Shown here in pieces: positions 20,401 to 32,440 of a stretch of DNA of 64,000 nucleotides. The DNA comes from Ilex aquifolium (Eukaryota > Streptophyta > Magnoliopsida > Aquifoliales > Aquifoliaceae): the NCBI GenBank assembly GCA_951799425.1, contig OX637405.1, positions 22,136,589 through 22,200,588 on the forward strand, in the 5' to 3' direction. Under the pieces are notes generated by a model. It had not been told where the DNA came from and did no database searches. It was given only the letters and a program-made list of their open reading frames with translations. The first letter of the stretch is position 1. Every line of letters begins with the position of its first letter. Both the position numbers and the translations under genes were made by a program.

Positions 20401-20687
20401 TTTTATTTGAACTAGCTTTAAATTATTTTTCACTTTTCACAATTTAATTCTCGGTCTCGTTTATTAAGTCATGCGACACCCGATCGCTTCATAAAATGCG
20501 AAAAATCCGACTGTATCGTAATTCGATGAAAATTGACTGGGTAACTAGATTTCGCGAGAGGAATCCATTGTTGAGGTCCATTTCGTCATCCGAGTTCTAG
20601 AAAAATTCGGATTTTCAACCCGTACCGTAGTGGCTAATTACCATTTTATCATTTTTCATAAAAATTCAAAATTTTCCGAGTTTTATA
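17470..20687 (-). mobile_element. solo LTR, family F1 copy a, with nested hAT element
   Basis: On the plus strand it starts TGTGACACCCC and ends CCGAGTTTTATA. It is flanked by the 5-bp duplication TGTCT at 17,465-17,469 and 20,688-20,692. It aligns with F1 copies b, d and e; no internal retrotransposon region is present. Transcription would run on the minus strand: a TATAAATAG-like box near 20,290 and a donor-like GAG|GTAAGG near 19,985. Without the inserted hAT element it is about 2,600 bp. It lacks the CCGG palindrome array found in the other F1 copies. Confidence 0.85.
18557..19163. mobile_element. non-autonomous hAT element nested in F1 copy a
   Basis: The ends CAGGGGTGGAGTTA and CAAGGGCAGAGCTA (reverse complement of the right end) are imperfect terminal inverted repeats with 11 of 14 matches. 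A perfect 8-bp target duplication, TTCACATG, flanks it at 18,549-18,556 and 19,164-19,171. The 8-bp duplication and CA-G-GG ends fit the hAT superfamily. It is 607 bp, AT-rich and has no transposase. Confidence 0.85.
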
Positions 20688-20907
20688 TGTCTAATTTCAT
20701 GCTCACACATGGTGGAGTTACATAGTCAAATTAATATATATGTAACCCCGCAAGATGAAAATCACGCACTGCAATGCACGAACACAACGTGGATAACCTG
20801 GGATGACAATTAGACTTGAACCTAATATCTAAATGAACCAAAGTTTTATGGCATGACAGACCCGTGTTATTAAACCAAGCCTAACGAGGTCGGACGGGTC
20901 AACTAGC

Positions 20908-21666
20908 TAAGAGCATCTCTAACCCAGTTAGCTACCCTTCAATTTTTGCGAGGCTGACTCCAAAAACCTACTCTAACCTAGCTAGTTACCCTCCTCGCCT
21001 AAACCTAGGAGGCCTTCATGCTATGGAGAGGCCTTCATGCTTCTTATTGCTGATCTTTTCCAACTGAACTGTCAAGTATTCATCTTTCTCTTCACACTCC
21101 CACCCCTTTGTTTTGTTGTTGAACAACTCCCCCCCTCCCCCTCCCCATGCCGACAACCACCCCCACCCCCCAATGCTAAAACCCCTCATCTCTATTGATT
21201 TTTGTTATTGATTGGTATTGATTTTTGGTTAAATATATGGTTAATTTGCTATTGATTTTTGGTTAAATTTATATAATGTATGGTTGCATTGCTATGATCA
21301 ATTGATTTGTGTTTTTTGAAGTGGATGGGTGTTAAATTGCTATTAGGTTGTATTATTTGCAATTTGATTAGAATTATTGTTATAGTATACTTTAGGTTGA
21401 ATTACATGAATAATGTATGCTTTGAGTTGATGACATGGCACAACACGTCATCATGCCCTGTTATCATTATGGTGCTTACGTGTTAGGCCACGTGACATAT
21501 TTGAGTTATATTATTGAAAGTTAATTTAAAGCTAGTTGAAGTAGTTAGCTAAAATAGATAGTGTGGTTGGAGTGATTTGAAAAAGTGACTAGTTAAAATA
21601 GAGAATATAACATTTAAATATATTTTGACTAGCCATTTTGTTGAGCTGGATTGTAGTTACTTTAAG
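20908..21666. mobile_element. probable non-autonomous DNA transposon
   Basis: The left end TAAGAGCATCTCTAACCC pairs imperfectly with the right end (GGATTGTAGTTACTTTAAGA). The GAGCATCTC(C/T)AACC start is typical of a common class of plant non-autonomous elements. No transposase ORF. Internal microsatellite-like C-rich patches near 21,130-21,170 may be a separate insertion. Confidence 0.45.
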
Positions 21667-23195
21667 ACCCAAATTGGATGGGATGTATAATTTGTATACG
21701 CTTTATAAACTATATTGTTTAGAATCATTTTTTATAGTATGGCCAATCTGATCAATTAACCCACCAGTTAAATTAATGACAAATTAACTTAGTCTCTTTG
21801 TCGTGTTGTTGCCCATATTAGATTAATAACTGTGTCATACTGCTAATTACTCCAAATGTTGTCTTTAGAATATGAATTCCTAATGTGGATCACACTGATA
21901 ACATTTTCTTGCTTTGTCTAATATGACTCAATTATAGGAAGGTCTGTCTATAAAATAATGCTAATTAATATTAAGAAATACGAAAAGACTTGTTTGGTAT
22001 CATTTTTTTTTTTTTTTTAAGAATTTTTTTTAAAAAAAAACATGCTTGGCCATATTTTTAGTTTTCTTGTTTTTAAGAAACATTTATTTTGGTTTCAAAA
22101 AAAGGGGACAAATTTATTTATTTTTTGTGTTTTTAATCAGAAAACTTGGAAGTCTAGTCCCACTAGTTCAGTTGGAGTTTTTCCCAAATAATACCCTCTC
22201 AAATTTAATTCCCACTTTAGCATTATTTTCCTACATTTGTTGCTGTGCTGGAAAATATTGGAAATACTGGCCTTTTAATTTAAACTAGTAGTGCACCACG
22301 CGAATTGTATGTAAATTGATTTTCGGGAAAAAAAACGTCAATAAAGCTATATAAAAGAATATGAAGTATTTTGCTGATATAGGAAGTGAGAGAAAATAAA
22401 AGATAAATTGTGGTAATGTTGCCGTTACATATGAGATTATTCATTTCTACCCCGGTTTTCACACAAGTACTCGAGCAATGTTATTCGGAGTGAGATGTCT
22501 TCCAATATATTGTCACTTCAATTTTTTTTGATGGATCATTTATCATGTATTCAAGTGAGATCTATTATATACAACTATAGAAATAAGTCTTTCACTCATT
22601 AATAATAGATGATCCGCCAAGAAAAAAATTGAAGAAGAAATATGTCGAAGGGGATCCTGATACATGTTATTAGACATAGTAACTTTGCCTCAACAAATAA
22701 TATATTATTATATCTAAAGTGCACAACTCTCTAATACAAGAGACACCACCAATTGGGTAAAGGTATACCATCAATAAACACCCTATGAATTTTCTAGTCA
22801 AAAATCCAGTTATAATGTGATGAAAGTCCTAGTCCTATGCTCTCAAAAGGACCTCCAAAGATAGAACTACCCCATGAAATATTAATACAAAATCAAGTTA
22901 TTCATAGTTTTCAGATTCAAAGGGTTTATTCGGGTGAACAAAGTATAAAAGCATACATATTTGTTTTTTAGAGGAAAAGTGATGGAGTTGTAAATGTACT
23001 TTTCCATATTCTCACTAATATAAGAATGACTAAAAAAGGAAAATCTTTTCAAGTAGAGTTACTGGTTTTCAGAAGAAAAACCTCTCCAGATGGCTTTTTT
23101 ATTTTTTATTTTTTATGTTGCAACATTCCTTTTGGTGTCCTGTTTAAATACAGATTACATGAAGGAATTAAGTATGCATAACAACAAATAAAAGT
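21667..23195. other. intergenic, no gene seen
   Basis: AT-rich sequence with a long poly-T run at about 22,003-22,018 and A/T homopolymers. No ORF with recognisable features. Confidence 0.5.
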
Positions 23196-23676
23196 AGGGT
23201 TAATTGCACTGGAGGTCCCCAAAGAATGAGATTTGTCTCATTTTGATCCCTGAAGTATTGAATATATTTATATATGGTCCCTCAAGCAGATCACGTCCAG
23301 ATTGCTAATAATTTTTTATCATAAACTTGTCAATATCTAAATATAGGCAAAAAAATAATTTGGATAACTCTTGACCAAATTTTTACCCAAATTTTGGTCA
23401 AACTATCCAAATTACACAGTTTTGATCATGAGCTATCCAAATTTTGGTTAAGAGTTATCTATATTACACATTTTACCCAAATTATTTTTTGTCCATATTT
23501 ATGCATCACGTGACAAGTTTATGATTAAAAAACAATAGCAATATGGATGTTGTCTGTTTGAGGGACCATATAGAAATATATTCAATACTTCAGGGACCAA
23601 AATCTTATAATTGAAATATTAAGGATCAAAATAAGACAAACTCTATACTTTGAAGACTTCCAATACAATTAACCCT
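23196..23676. mobile_element. MITE with terminal inverted repeats
   Basis: The left end AGGGTTAATTGCACTGGAGG and the right end (reverse complement AGGGTTAATTGTATTGGAAG) match closely, and the inner halves ('cctgaagtattgaatat' against 'atattcaatacttcaggg') also pair, so the whole 480 bp can fold back on itself. No ORF. Confidence 0.75.
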
Positions 23677-25046
23677 AAAAAGTAATATATAACACTACTA
23701 CTTCAAGAGAAAAGTTTATATGGCTTTTAACACCTGCACCAAAAGTTGATCACAAAGGGTAAAAATCATATAAATGGATTGAAGCTACTGGTTGTGGGAT
23801 ACTTCCTCAGAAAAGGAAGTAAAAGCACTTGAGTCCCATTAAAAGGCGTGGATGACGCGGACTTCTTCTAAAGCGAGTGAAGATCATGGATTGTCTAGCA
23901 TCGGGGGTGCACTGTTTGTCGTGGCATTTACCATTCTGTCTCTTATGTGTTTAAAAATTCGATAGTCCATTCCTACCAGTAGCCAACTCTTCTGTTCGCT
24001 AAGCTCATGTGTCAACCCCCTTAAGTTTGCCAATCTCACCCTGTAAACACATACATTCAACATTTCACTATATATACACATAATCCGTGGAAAAATACAA
24101 CTTATAGTTAGTATTTTTAAAATTAAGTGGAAAAAAATTCTAGTCACATTGTAATTCAAAAACGATATACTAGATCAATATTAGTGATTAGGTACTCTCA
24201 AAAACCTTAGATAAAAGAATAAAATTTGCACATCAAGAGTTCAAAACGACGGGTGATGTTGTTAATATGCATTAGTGGAAGTGAAGATCCATAAAATTAA
24301 ATAGATCCAAATTGTAACTATCCATTGAAGGTAAATAGAAGAGTTAATTTTAGAATACAAAAGGTCTAAGGTTAAACGAGTGAGTTATTAGTACATATTG
24401 GAATACTGACAAATTGATGTCATATATAGCATCAAATGAGGATAAAATAGGATTACTCTTACTCGAAATCGCTTGGAATTCTCCCTACCAGTAATGAAGA
24501 ATAAATTGTCGACCTCAATCTGTGTACCTGCCTCGTTATTGTTTGTCAATTGTTAACAGAGCCATGTAAGGTGAACTGGTTCAATTTTACCCCCTTAGTT
24601 TGTTGGCTCAGCATTGGCATGTGGCTGCCTCGCCCAAAGGCGCCCATGCCTTAGCCAAATTGGATTGTGCTTTGGTGAAACAAACTCTTAGTGCAAAGTT
24701 GGTTTCTTAAGGACTTGGACATATACTTGGTTGGGTTACAAAGTGATTTGACAAAGGCTCAAGTGGTATGCACCGATTCTACCCCTGGCTCAAGTTATTA
24801 TGACTCTTCAACTCAGAGCATGTCTGTTGCTGCCAATAGGGATTTGCTCACTAATGTTATTATAGGGGGTGCTCCGCAAAGAGGGTGCCAAGCCAGTCTC
24901 CCTAGGGACCCTTATGCCCCTAAGCCTTGGCACACCAAGGCGAGGCATGACCCCAACAAATGCTTATCATTGGTGTAGGCAAGACATTCCAATGTCCGAG
25001 ATTCGAGACGTAGGGCCGATGATCGGTGGGATCTGTCGTTGGCAAA
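23677..25046. other. intergenic, no supported gene
   Basis: No convincing gene. A 95-codon ORF at 24,691-24,978 and overlapping ORFs on both strands have no recognisable domain; the sequence may be a worn retrotransposon interior. Confidence 0.4.
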
Positions 25047-25440
25047 AGCCCCATGCATGGCTGAGGAAGGCAGCACATGCATGGGCACGTTAGGCACGAC
25101 CAGTGGGTTGATTGAAGCCCCATGCATGGCTGAGGAAGGCAGTTCATGCATGGGCATGTTGGGCACAAGCAAGAAAGCAAGCAAGGCTAGCCTGTGGGCT
25201 CAAATTGTGGGGCATTGCTAGCTTGGAAGACCAAGCCTTGTGCATGACTTGCCACAAAGGCCAGACTAATCAGATGCTATGAGCTCACAAGGAAGGCATG
25301 TGCACAACATGTGAGGTGGTTCCGAATAGTTGAGACACATGCATTGCAGGTGGTGGCGGTTCCAGACGGTTGCTAGCATGTGCATGACATGCAAGGTGGT
25401 TCTGTGCAGAATACTGGCATGTGCACAACATAAGAGAAGT
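25047..25440. repeat. GC-rich tandem repeats with CATGCATG words
   Basis: A unit with CCCCATGCATGGCTGAGG and CATGCATGGGCA is present twice (about 25,051-25,107 and 25,119-25,170). Further on, CATGTGCA(C/T)(A/G)ACAT units recur near 25,300, 25,378 and 25,415. The overlapping small ORFs on both strands arise from this repeat. Confidence 0.6.
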
Positions 25441-25679
25441 CAGCCAACCGTTGCAACTGCCCCCCTGCCATGATCAGCACATTGTGGGAGTGGCAGAGAG
25501 ACTCAGCCATGATTAGCAGGTTGTGGGAAGCTTTGTGGGCAAATTTGACTACTGTCTTGCATTACCTAGTCGGTGGGGCTTGTAACAACCACATTGTATG
25601 CTATTTATAGGCATACTAGGGTATGCAGTACAACCAAAAGAGTTTGGACACGTTTTATAAGCAGACCCCTAGCTGGTTT

Positions 25680-28075
25680 TGTAAAATCTGGGTAAATTTG
25701 AACTTTTTACGAAAAATGGTAAAACGGTAATTTGCCACTACGTATGGGTTGCAAACCTGATTTTTTCTAGAATTTGGATGATGAAATGGACCTCACCGTT
25801 GGATTCTTCTCGCAAAATCTAATTACCCCGTCAATTTTCGTCGAATTCCGATATAGTCGGATTTTACGTGTTTTACGAGACGGTCGGGTCTCGGGTGACC
25901 TAAAAACGAAAATTTAAATAAAATTTCGAAATTTGGAAAATATTTTAAAGCAAATTGAAATAAAAATATTTTGAACTTGAACCAGGGCGAAATTTAATTG
26001 TTTCGGGGTGAAAACGGACCCGAAAAAAGAGGGCCGTGTGGCACATTGTGAACCAAGTGTTTGGAGACTATAAAAAGGGAAAAAAAAAATCAGATTTCTT
26101 CTCCTATTCTCTACTGGGTTCACGTTGGAGAAGTAAGAGAGGGAAAAAGGAAGAAACTCCACCTTCTCTCTACGATTTACGCTTCCTCGTCGCTCAAATC
26201 AACTCGAGCCAAGTATTAAAGTCGTTCCTCTCGGCGAGGGCTACGCGGCTATACTAAAAAGAGCGGGGTTTACCGAAGTCCAAGAAACGGGATTTGGGGA
26301 AAGTGAAGATTCTAGCTTGAATCGGGTTCTTGAAGCTTCTCAACGTCGTTTTATGCTTCAAGAGGTAGGGTTTTATCCTAATTAGACTTATTTTCAACCT
26401 AGGATGACTATATGGAATGGGTAGAGTGTTAGATGTTTACAACCCTTGCCTATTGTTGTAGAAATTGAGGAAATGGGTATTGATATTAGGTAGAATAAAT
26501 TATATCTTGAATTGGTGTGTGGAAATTGTTAGTTTGTAATTTCTTAGAAAAAAAGGTATTATGTGGGCATGTTATGTGTTTATATTGTGTCTTGTGAATT
26601 AAGTATGTTATTGACATAGATTATGTGTTAACATGCTTGAGATTTGTTGTTGGGTATAATGTTAATATATGTCTTATGATATGTTACCATTATGATGAAT
26701 TGTAGAAATTATATGCTTTGGATATAATTGGCTATGAAATGGTGAAAATTGCTCATTTGACATTCATTGCATATTGGGCATGATTTTGGCATCACATTCA
26801 TGGGCATTAGACATGAGTGTGGGTGTGTATGTGCATGGTTTAATCAAGCACCATACTTGGTATATGATGGGTGGGCTCGGGAAAGTTGGATCGATGGTCC
26901 GACTGAGTCGCACGGTTACATGAAAAACTTGTGTCGGGTATAACAAGAAGGGCTAGACTCTCCCTCGGGTGCAAGACCCGGCTACTGGTTTATACATTTC
27001 CGATGGTACAAGTCCAAAAAAAGTGTATCGGTGTGCGGAGCCAGCGGTGCGACACCAAAAGTCCGCTACCCAACAAAGACACATAATTTTATTTTTATAA
27101 AGTAGTCATTTGATGTGAAACATCAATGACGGGGGCTTAGAAAGCCTGATTTTCATACATGGAAATTGCATGTGTTGAGGGAGCTGGCAAAGACTCGGGT
27201 TGATGTACATGAGTGGGTCTCATCTCATCTCATTTCATGGCATGACATTGTATTCTTATCATTGAATGCATGTTCTTGATTAGAATGTTTGTTGTTTGAT
27301 GAATGTTGCATGTGAACATTTCATATGCACTTAGGTTGGGGAGTAACCTCTGTAGGAGTATCCTATTGAGCGTGGCTTATCCTTTATGGGAAAACATTTC
27401 AGGTGCGGACTACACGCCGGTGGAAGGCTCTCACTCGGAACCTCAAGGATGAAGAAAAGCTTAAATGTGGCTTTTACTTAGAGTTTTTGTAAAACTTGGT
27501 GAAATTTGATTTTGGGGCATGTAAATATTTGGAAATGATTGTAATAGAACTTATGGACCATGTTTTATATGAAAACTTCATTATACATGTGTTGGGTTGG
27601 TTTTGAATGAGTTTGGAATGGGTTGGTTTTGAATGAGGAAGGAACCGTAGGAAAACAGATAAAATCTTCCGGAAGGTTGGGCAGAACCTTCCGGAAGAAA
27701 TTTTTTAGTGGACAAAACATTCCGGAAGGTCGACCAAAACCTTCCGGAAGGTTTTCCAAAAATCTGAAATTTTAAGAATGATTTCCTATGCTTCCGAGTT
27801 TTGAGTTCTTTTGTTCAAATGATATAAATGGACATTAAATGAGGATAAATTGTTGTATATTGGATCTCGGATGAGTCATGTGAACGTCGTGTACACAGGT
27901 TATGCAATGGGAGTTCCCGGTACAAGGGAGACTCCGTCCAAATTTTGGGTTTTGTGATCCCGGTTAAGGGGATGCTATTGACGTGATGTTGGGTTGTGCG
28001 ACAATCACGGGTATTTTCGCGGGTTGATGGGTGATCAACGGTTAACAAAGGATCCCCGGTTTTAGGGGTGTCACA
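25680..28075 (+). mobile_element. solo LTR, family F1 copy b
   Basis: It starts TGTAAAATCTGGG and ends GGGGTGTCACA; flanks GGTTT and TGTTT form a 5-bp duplication with one mismatch. A TATAAAAAGG box lies at 26,069-26,078, about 390 bp in, and a splice-donor-like AGAG|GTAGGG at 26,361-26,370. It aligns along its length with copies a, d and e and encodes no protein. Confidence 0.8.
27665..27760. repeat. CTTCCGGAAG palindrome array in F1 copy b
   Basis: Four copies of a TTCCGGAA-centred palindrome, most as CTTCCGGAAGG, sit between flanks (AAAACAGATAAAA... and TTTCCAAAAATC) that are conserved in the other F1 LTRs. The palindrome word itself is specific to this copy. Confidence 0.8.
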
Positions 28076-29870
28076 TGTTTCCTTTAGGCTTGCTGAGAAG
28101 TAAAAGGTTTGGCCATTTGACCTGTAATGCTTGTGTGCATGCTTTGAGTTTGTGTGCTTGCCCATATTCTGTTCATTGTGTGCTTATGTGAGTGACTGTG
28201 TGCATTGGTTGAGACTGAGTATTGGATCTCAGTGCCATCACGAGGCAGAAAATTTGAATGTAATTTGATCCCAGTGACATTCGACTACTAAAGGGTAACA
28301 ATACATTAACTGCATGTGCAACAGAGAAGGTGAGATGCGAAGAGGTATCAGTTTGGACGACAGTATGCAGTTGTCATCATTGGCAATTAATTTTCATTAT
28401 TGAGGTTTGATAATTAATTTACAAGGATGACCTAATTGTATTTTAAAAGGGTAAGAAAGGAAATTATATTGTATAGATAGATTCTTGGTAATTAATGGGG
28501 GTAATTAATCTAGCACTAATATGGCTTTATACAATTATTTGAGGATAATGATGAAAAAAAATGGTTTACTAGCCTTTAAGAAGATATATATATATATAAA
28601 AATCAAAGGATATAATTTTATCCACATTGGCTTAGTTCAAGTTGCAGCAAAACCAATATCAACTCGAGGAATCAACTCCTCAATCTTGTTATGCCTTGAA
28701 GTTTGTTCAAATAATAACAAGACCCCATCAGGTATGAATAATAACATTGTCCTCCATGTTAGTGACTTCAATCATTTTTGTGTAACTAAAACTTTAAACT
28801 GACTATAAAATGCTCTATGTGAACTATGAAATAACCTTAATACCCTCTTAATGAAATTCCTAATTAATTTGGATGAATTTGAGAAAAATATTTTGGTAAA
28901 AAAAATTATTTATTTCGTGACCTTTTCTTCCCAAGAGCCATACACATGGTTCTGCACACACCACACTGTCGCACAACCCTGCCTCTACCACCAACCCCAA
29001 ATGTTATGATCCACCACTATCACCAATCCCCAAACATCATTAGCCCATACAACTGCCACCACCACCACCATAACCCATAATCAAGAACACAACCACCACC
29101 ACACCACTATGGTGCACACAGAGAGAAAGGTGAAGGCACAAACATCATATGGGTGGTTCTGGTTCATGAAGCTAGGTTTCTGGTTCGTGGGTCTGGTTCT
29201 ATGAGATGGTTTCCAAAGGGGGTTCTAGTTTGGGGAGGGGTTGGTGGGTGATCCGGTGAATGTAGCGGTGGCATGTGCTTCGTTTGACTGTTTCTAATTG
29301 TGTGGTTTTTGTAGAGAGAGAGAGTGAGTGAGAATTTAGACTAGAATGATATTAGTTGAGATTTGGTAGTTGTTTGTTTTCATTTTTAATAGATTTAGTC
29401 AAATTTAGTTTGTTTGTAATCTATCCAAGGGTACTATTGGTATTTTTAAAAAATAAATTGCTTACATTCTTGGTATTTTTAAAAAATAATTTGGTAATGT
29501 TCTTGTTTTCGTGTATTCGAAAAATAAAAAAAACATAGACAATTTTTGTTTTATTTTGTAGTAAACACTGAAAATAGAAAATATGTTTGGTAATTATTTA
29601 TGTTTGCCAAATTATGAAAATAAAAACAAAAAATATGTTTGAAAAACATTTCAAGTTATATTATAATTATTAGTTTTATAATATTTCCTACTACAAAATA
29701 TAAATCAAAACTCAAAATTCATTAATCATAGCAAATAAATTAGACGAATATTCCAAAACACCACACTTTACATACATCATAGCTATAAATACATTATTTT
29801 TTTTTAAGAAAGAGGAATTTTATTGAATGAATCAAAAAAATTACAAGAATCAAAGGGAAAAATCCCATTT
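28076..29870. other. intergenic, no gene seen
   Basis: Low-complexity and AT-rich sequence: a CCACCA-rich patch near 29,050-29,110, (GA)n near 29,315, and A/T-rich repeats at 29,440-29,640. No supported ORF. Confidence 0.5.
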
Positions 29871-30064
29871 ACATCACATATATGGGTTTAATCCTTCAAA
29901 ACACCCAAAATTCAAGAAAATTACTTCCATGTTCCTTCAAAATCACAAGACTTCAAAGCACAACAACTTCAGAGCACCTAGATCAGCTAGATTCCACACA
30001 TATCTTTGTGTGGGTCTGTGTGTGTATGAGTTGGGTTGAAGGATTAAAGCCATATATGTGATGG
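29871..30064. repeat. 28-bp inverted repeat able to form a long hairpin
   Basis: The arm at 29,871-29,898 (ACATCACATATATGGGTTTA...) is almost exactly the reverse complement of 30,036-30,064, separated by about 140 bp. It ends shortly before the Copia-like LTR. It could be a small MITE or a hairpin RNA source. Confidence 0.6.
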
Positions 30065-31164
30065 TGGGTGTGGGTGTGTGTGTGTGATGGGGTTGAGTGT
30101 GTTAGAATAAATTAAAATAAAAGTTTTAAAAACTACTTAACTAATTATTTTGTATTAATTTTTCAGTTTTAAACTTCATTTGAAATTTAATTCTTGCATG
30201 TTCATTTAATTAAAAAATTGATAAAGGCTTAATAGCCTAGTAGTTTCATACTAATATATTTTAAAGCCTATTATTCAAGAGTAATTAAGATGTTGCCAAT
30301 AAAAAAAAGGTGGCTGATTTGGATAGAATACGGGTAGTTTTACCATTTTTTCTATATGCTTTTCTTCCACCGAGTTTTGCTATTCTTCCTACATATTTCT
30401 TTTTGCCTATTATTACATTTGCATACATACAAATATTTGGTATTAGTTTACTTTTTGGGCAACTTCGATTCTAGTCAGTTTCACCTCTTCCTTCCAGTGG
30501 GCGTGACCATTGAGGAGGTGCTGCTGCGAGCGTCTGAGTTTGATCTTGGAGTCGTTGGTGTCCGTCAGTACCCTCACTTGGGGAGACTCAGCTGCTTTGG
30601 GACAGTGTTCACATGACTCTCGGACTTGCAGGCCAGCTCTTTCTAATTTAGAGTATCTATTTTATTCTATTCTAAATTGATTGTTATTTTATATTTATTT
30701 GTATATTCTTGTTAGTTTGTGATCTGGATATTATTTTGTTAAGTAAAATTATGTATAATTATGCTAATTTTCCCAACAATTTAAAGCAGTTGATAATAAA
30801 AAAGTCCTTGAAAAATAATTTTCTAGTTGTGATAAAAATGTTTTAATGACTATTTTATATTATTTTTAAAACAGACTAATTGTGATTTGAAAAAAAAAAT
30901 GAAAAATAAGGGAAGAAGAGAATGAAACAGTATCAAGAAATATGTAAATGGTGTATATCTCATGATATGTTTTTGTTTCACCGATTAGAAGTTTAACTTC
31001 TTCTAACAGTCCCTAGATAAAGAGATCCCAAATGATAGTCGTGTAAGGTAACACGTTTCTTTATGTCACAGTATCCACGGTATCCCCTCTTGTTCTATTT
31101 TGGCCTTGGGATAAACATGAGGAATGGCAGAGACATTTAACCTGCCAGCACAAGAGTCTGCTTT

Positions 31165-31791
31165 AAACTATGTTTTTGTAAAACTAATATGTTATTTAGT
31201 TTTTGGGCATGTAATTGTATGTAAAGGATTGTAAAAGAACTCATATGAGCTGTATTTTGTTTAACATAGATGTTATATGAGTTTGGGTTGATGTTGTATA
31301 AGGTTGGAATTGGTTGGAATTGAAAAATGATGAAAACAGGAGAAAACTGGTAAGACCTACCGGTAGAACGATGAGCTCTTCTACCTGTAGAACTTCTCTA
31401 GTACCCTTTTTCTACCGGTAGAACTTGTACATCTTCTACCGGTAGGTTTTGTTCAAATCTTCTACTGGTAGGTTTTGTTTAAATTTTGAAATGTTTTTGC
31501 TAGGCCTTTGGGTCTTGGGTTCTTTTATTCAAATGATATAAATGGACAATAAATGAGAGTAAATTGATGTATATTGGATCTCGGATAGGTCATGTGATTA
31601 AACGGTATACAAGTTACGCGTTTGAGAGTGCCCGGTACAAGGGACACTCTGCCCAAACTTTGTGATGTTGTGATCCCGGTAAAGGGGATGTTGTGTCATA
31701 GTATCGGATTATGCGGCATTCACGGGTATTTCCTCGGGTTGATGGCTGATCAACAGGTTGAAAAATAACCCCCGGTTTTAGGGGCGTCACA
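31165..31791 (+). mobile_element. 3'-end fragment of an F1 LTR (copy c)
   Basis: It aligns with the last 600 bp of the F1 LTRs: TTTTTGGGCATGTAA, the array region, 'atattggatctcggat' and the end GGGGCGTCACA. The array at 31,355-31,465 uses the word CTACCGGTAG(A), different from copy b. The 5' part is missing. Confidence 0.75.
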
Positions 31792-32407
31792 AGATGTCTT
31801 TACATAATTAGCTTCGGTGTCAAGGTTTATTTCTTATTGATGTCTTAACATTTTATGTAACCTTTGGAGATAGTTTGGATTTACGTTTTAATGTTTTATG
31901 AGAAAGACTGTACATAAGAATTGTTCCAAGACTAAGTTCATTTTTTTTAAGAAGCACTCCTTGAATTCAATTTGTTCAATATGTGATATGAGCCAACCGT
32001 TGGGCTAGATATTCTTGCAATATGGGGGTTGACACAAATGCTACTTTTATGAAGTATGGGTCACTTTAGCATGAGAATTCTTGGAAATGTGGGGGTAAAT
32101 TTTAAGGTAATAAAATATATATGAAGGACCTGTTGAATTTGCTTAATGTTGTTATAATCTTTCATTTGGAGAGATGTTTATATAAATTGTTTCATATCTA
32201 AGGGTTTTTCAAACATATGCATTTTAATGTGTTGTTCGTGAGTGCTATTTGAAAGACAGGTCAAAACAATATCAATGAGAAGATATGAAGGTGTGCACAC
32301 CCAGTGAGACACGAACCTGTGAAGAGTAATCATTCAAATATTTATGAAATCTTAGCTAAACAAAGCTGACAAATGAATTAATAAGCTTTCGAGGAAAGCC
32401 GTGAGAC

Positions 32408-32409
<2 letters not shown>

Positions 32410-32438
<29 letters not shown>

Positions 32439-32440
32439 AA
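32410..32440. repeat. (AT)n microsatellite
   Basis: About 28 bp of uninterrupted TA dinucleotides inside the Copia-like element. Confidence 0.9.

Noticed and set aside
24869-25221. Overlapping ORFs of 60-90 codons on both strands
   Set aside because: They result from the tandem CATGCATG repeat and have no conserved domain.
27665-27760. CRISPR-like array appearance of the palindrome repeats
   Set aside because: This is plant nuclear DNA; spacers are not of constant length and the repeats sit inside an LTR.
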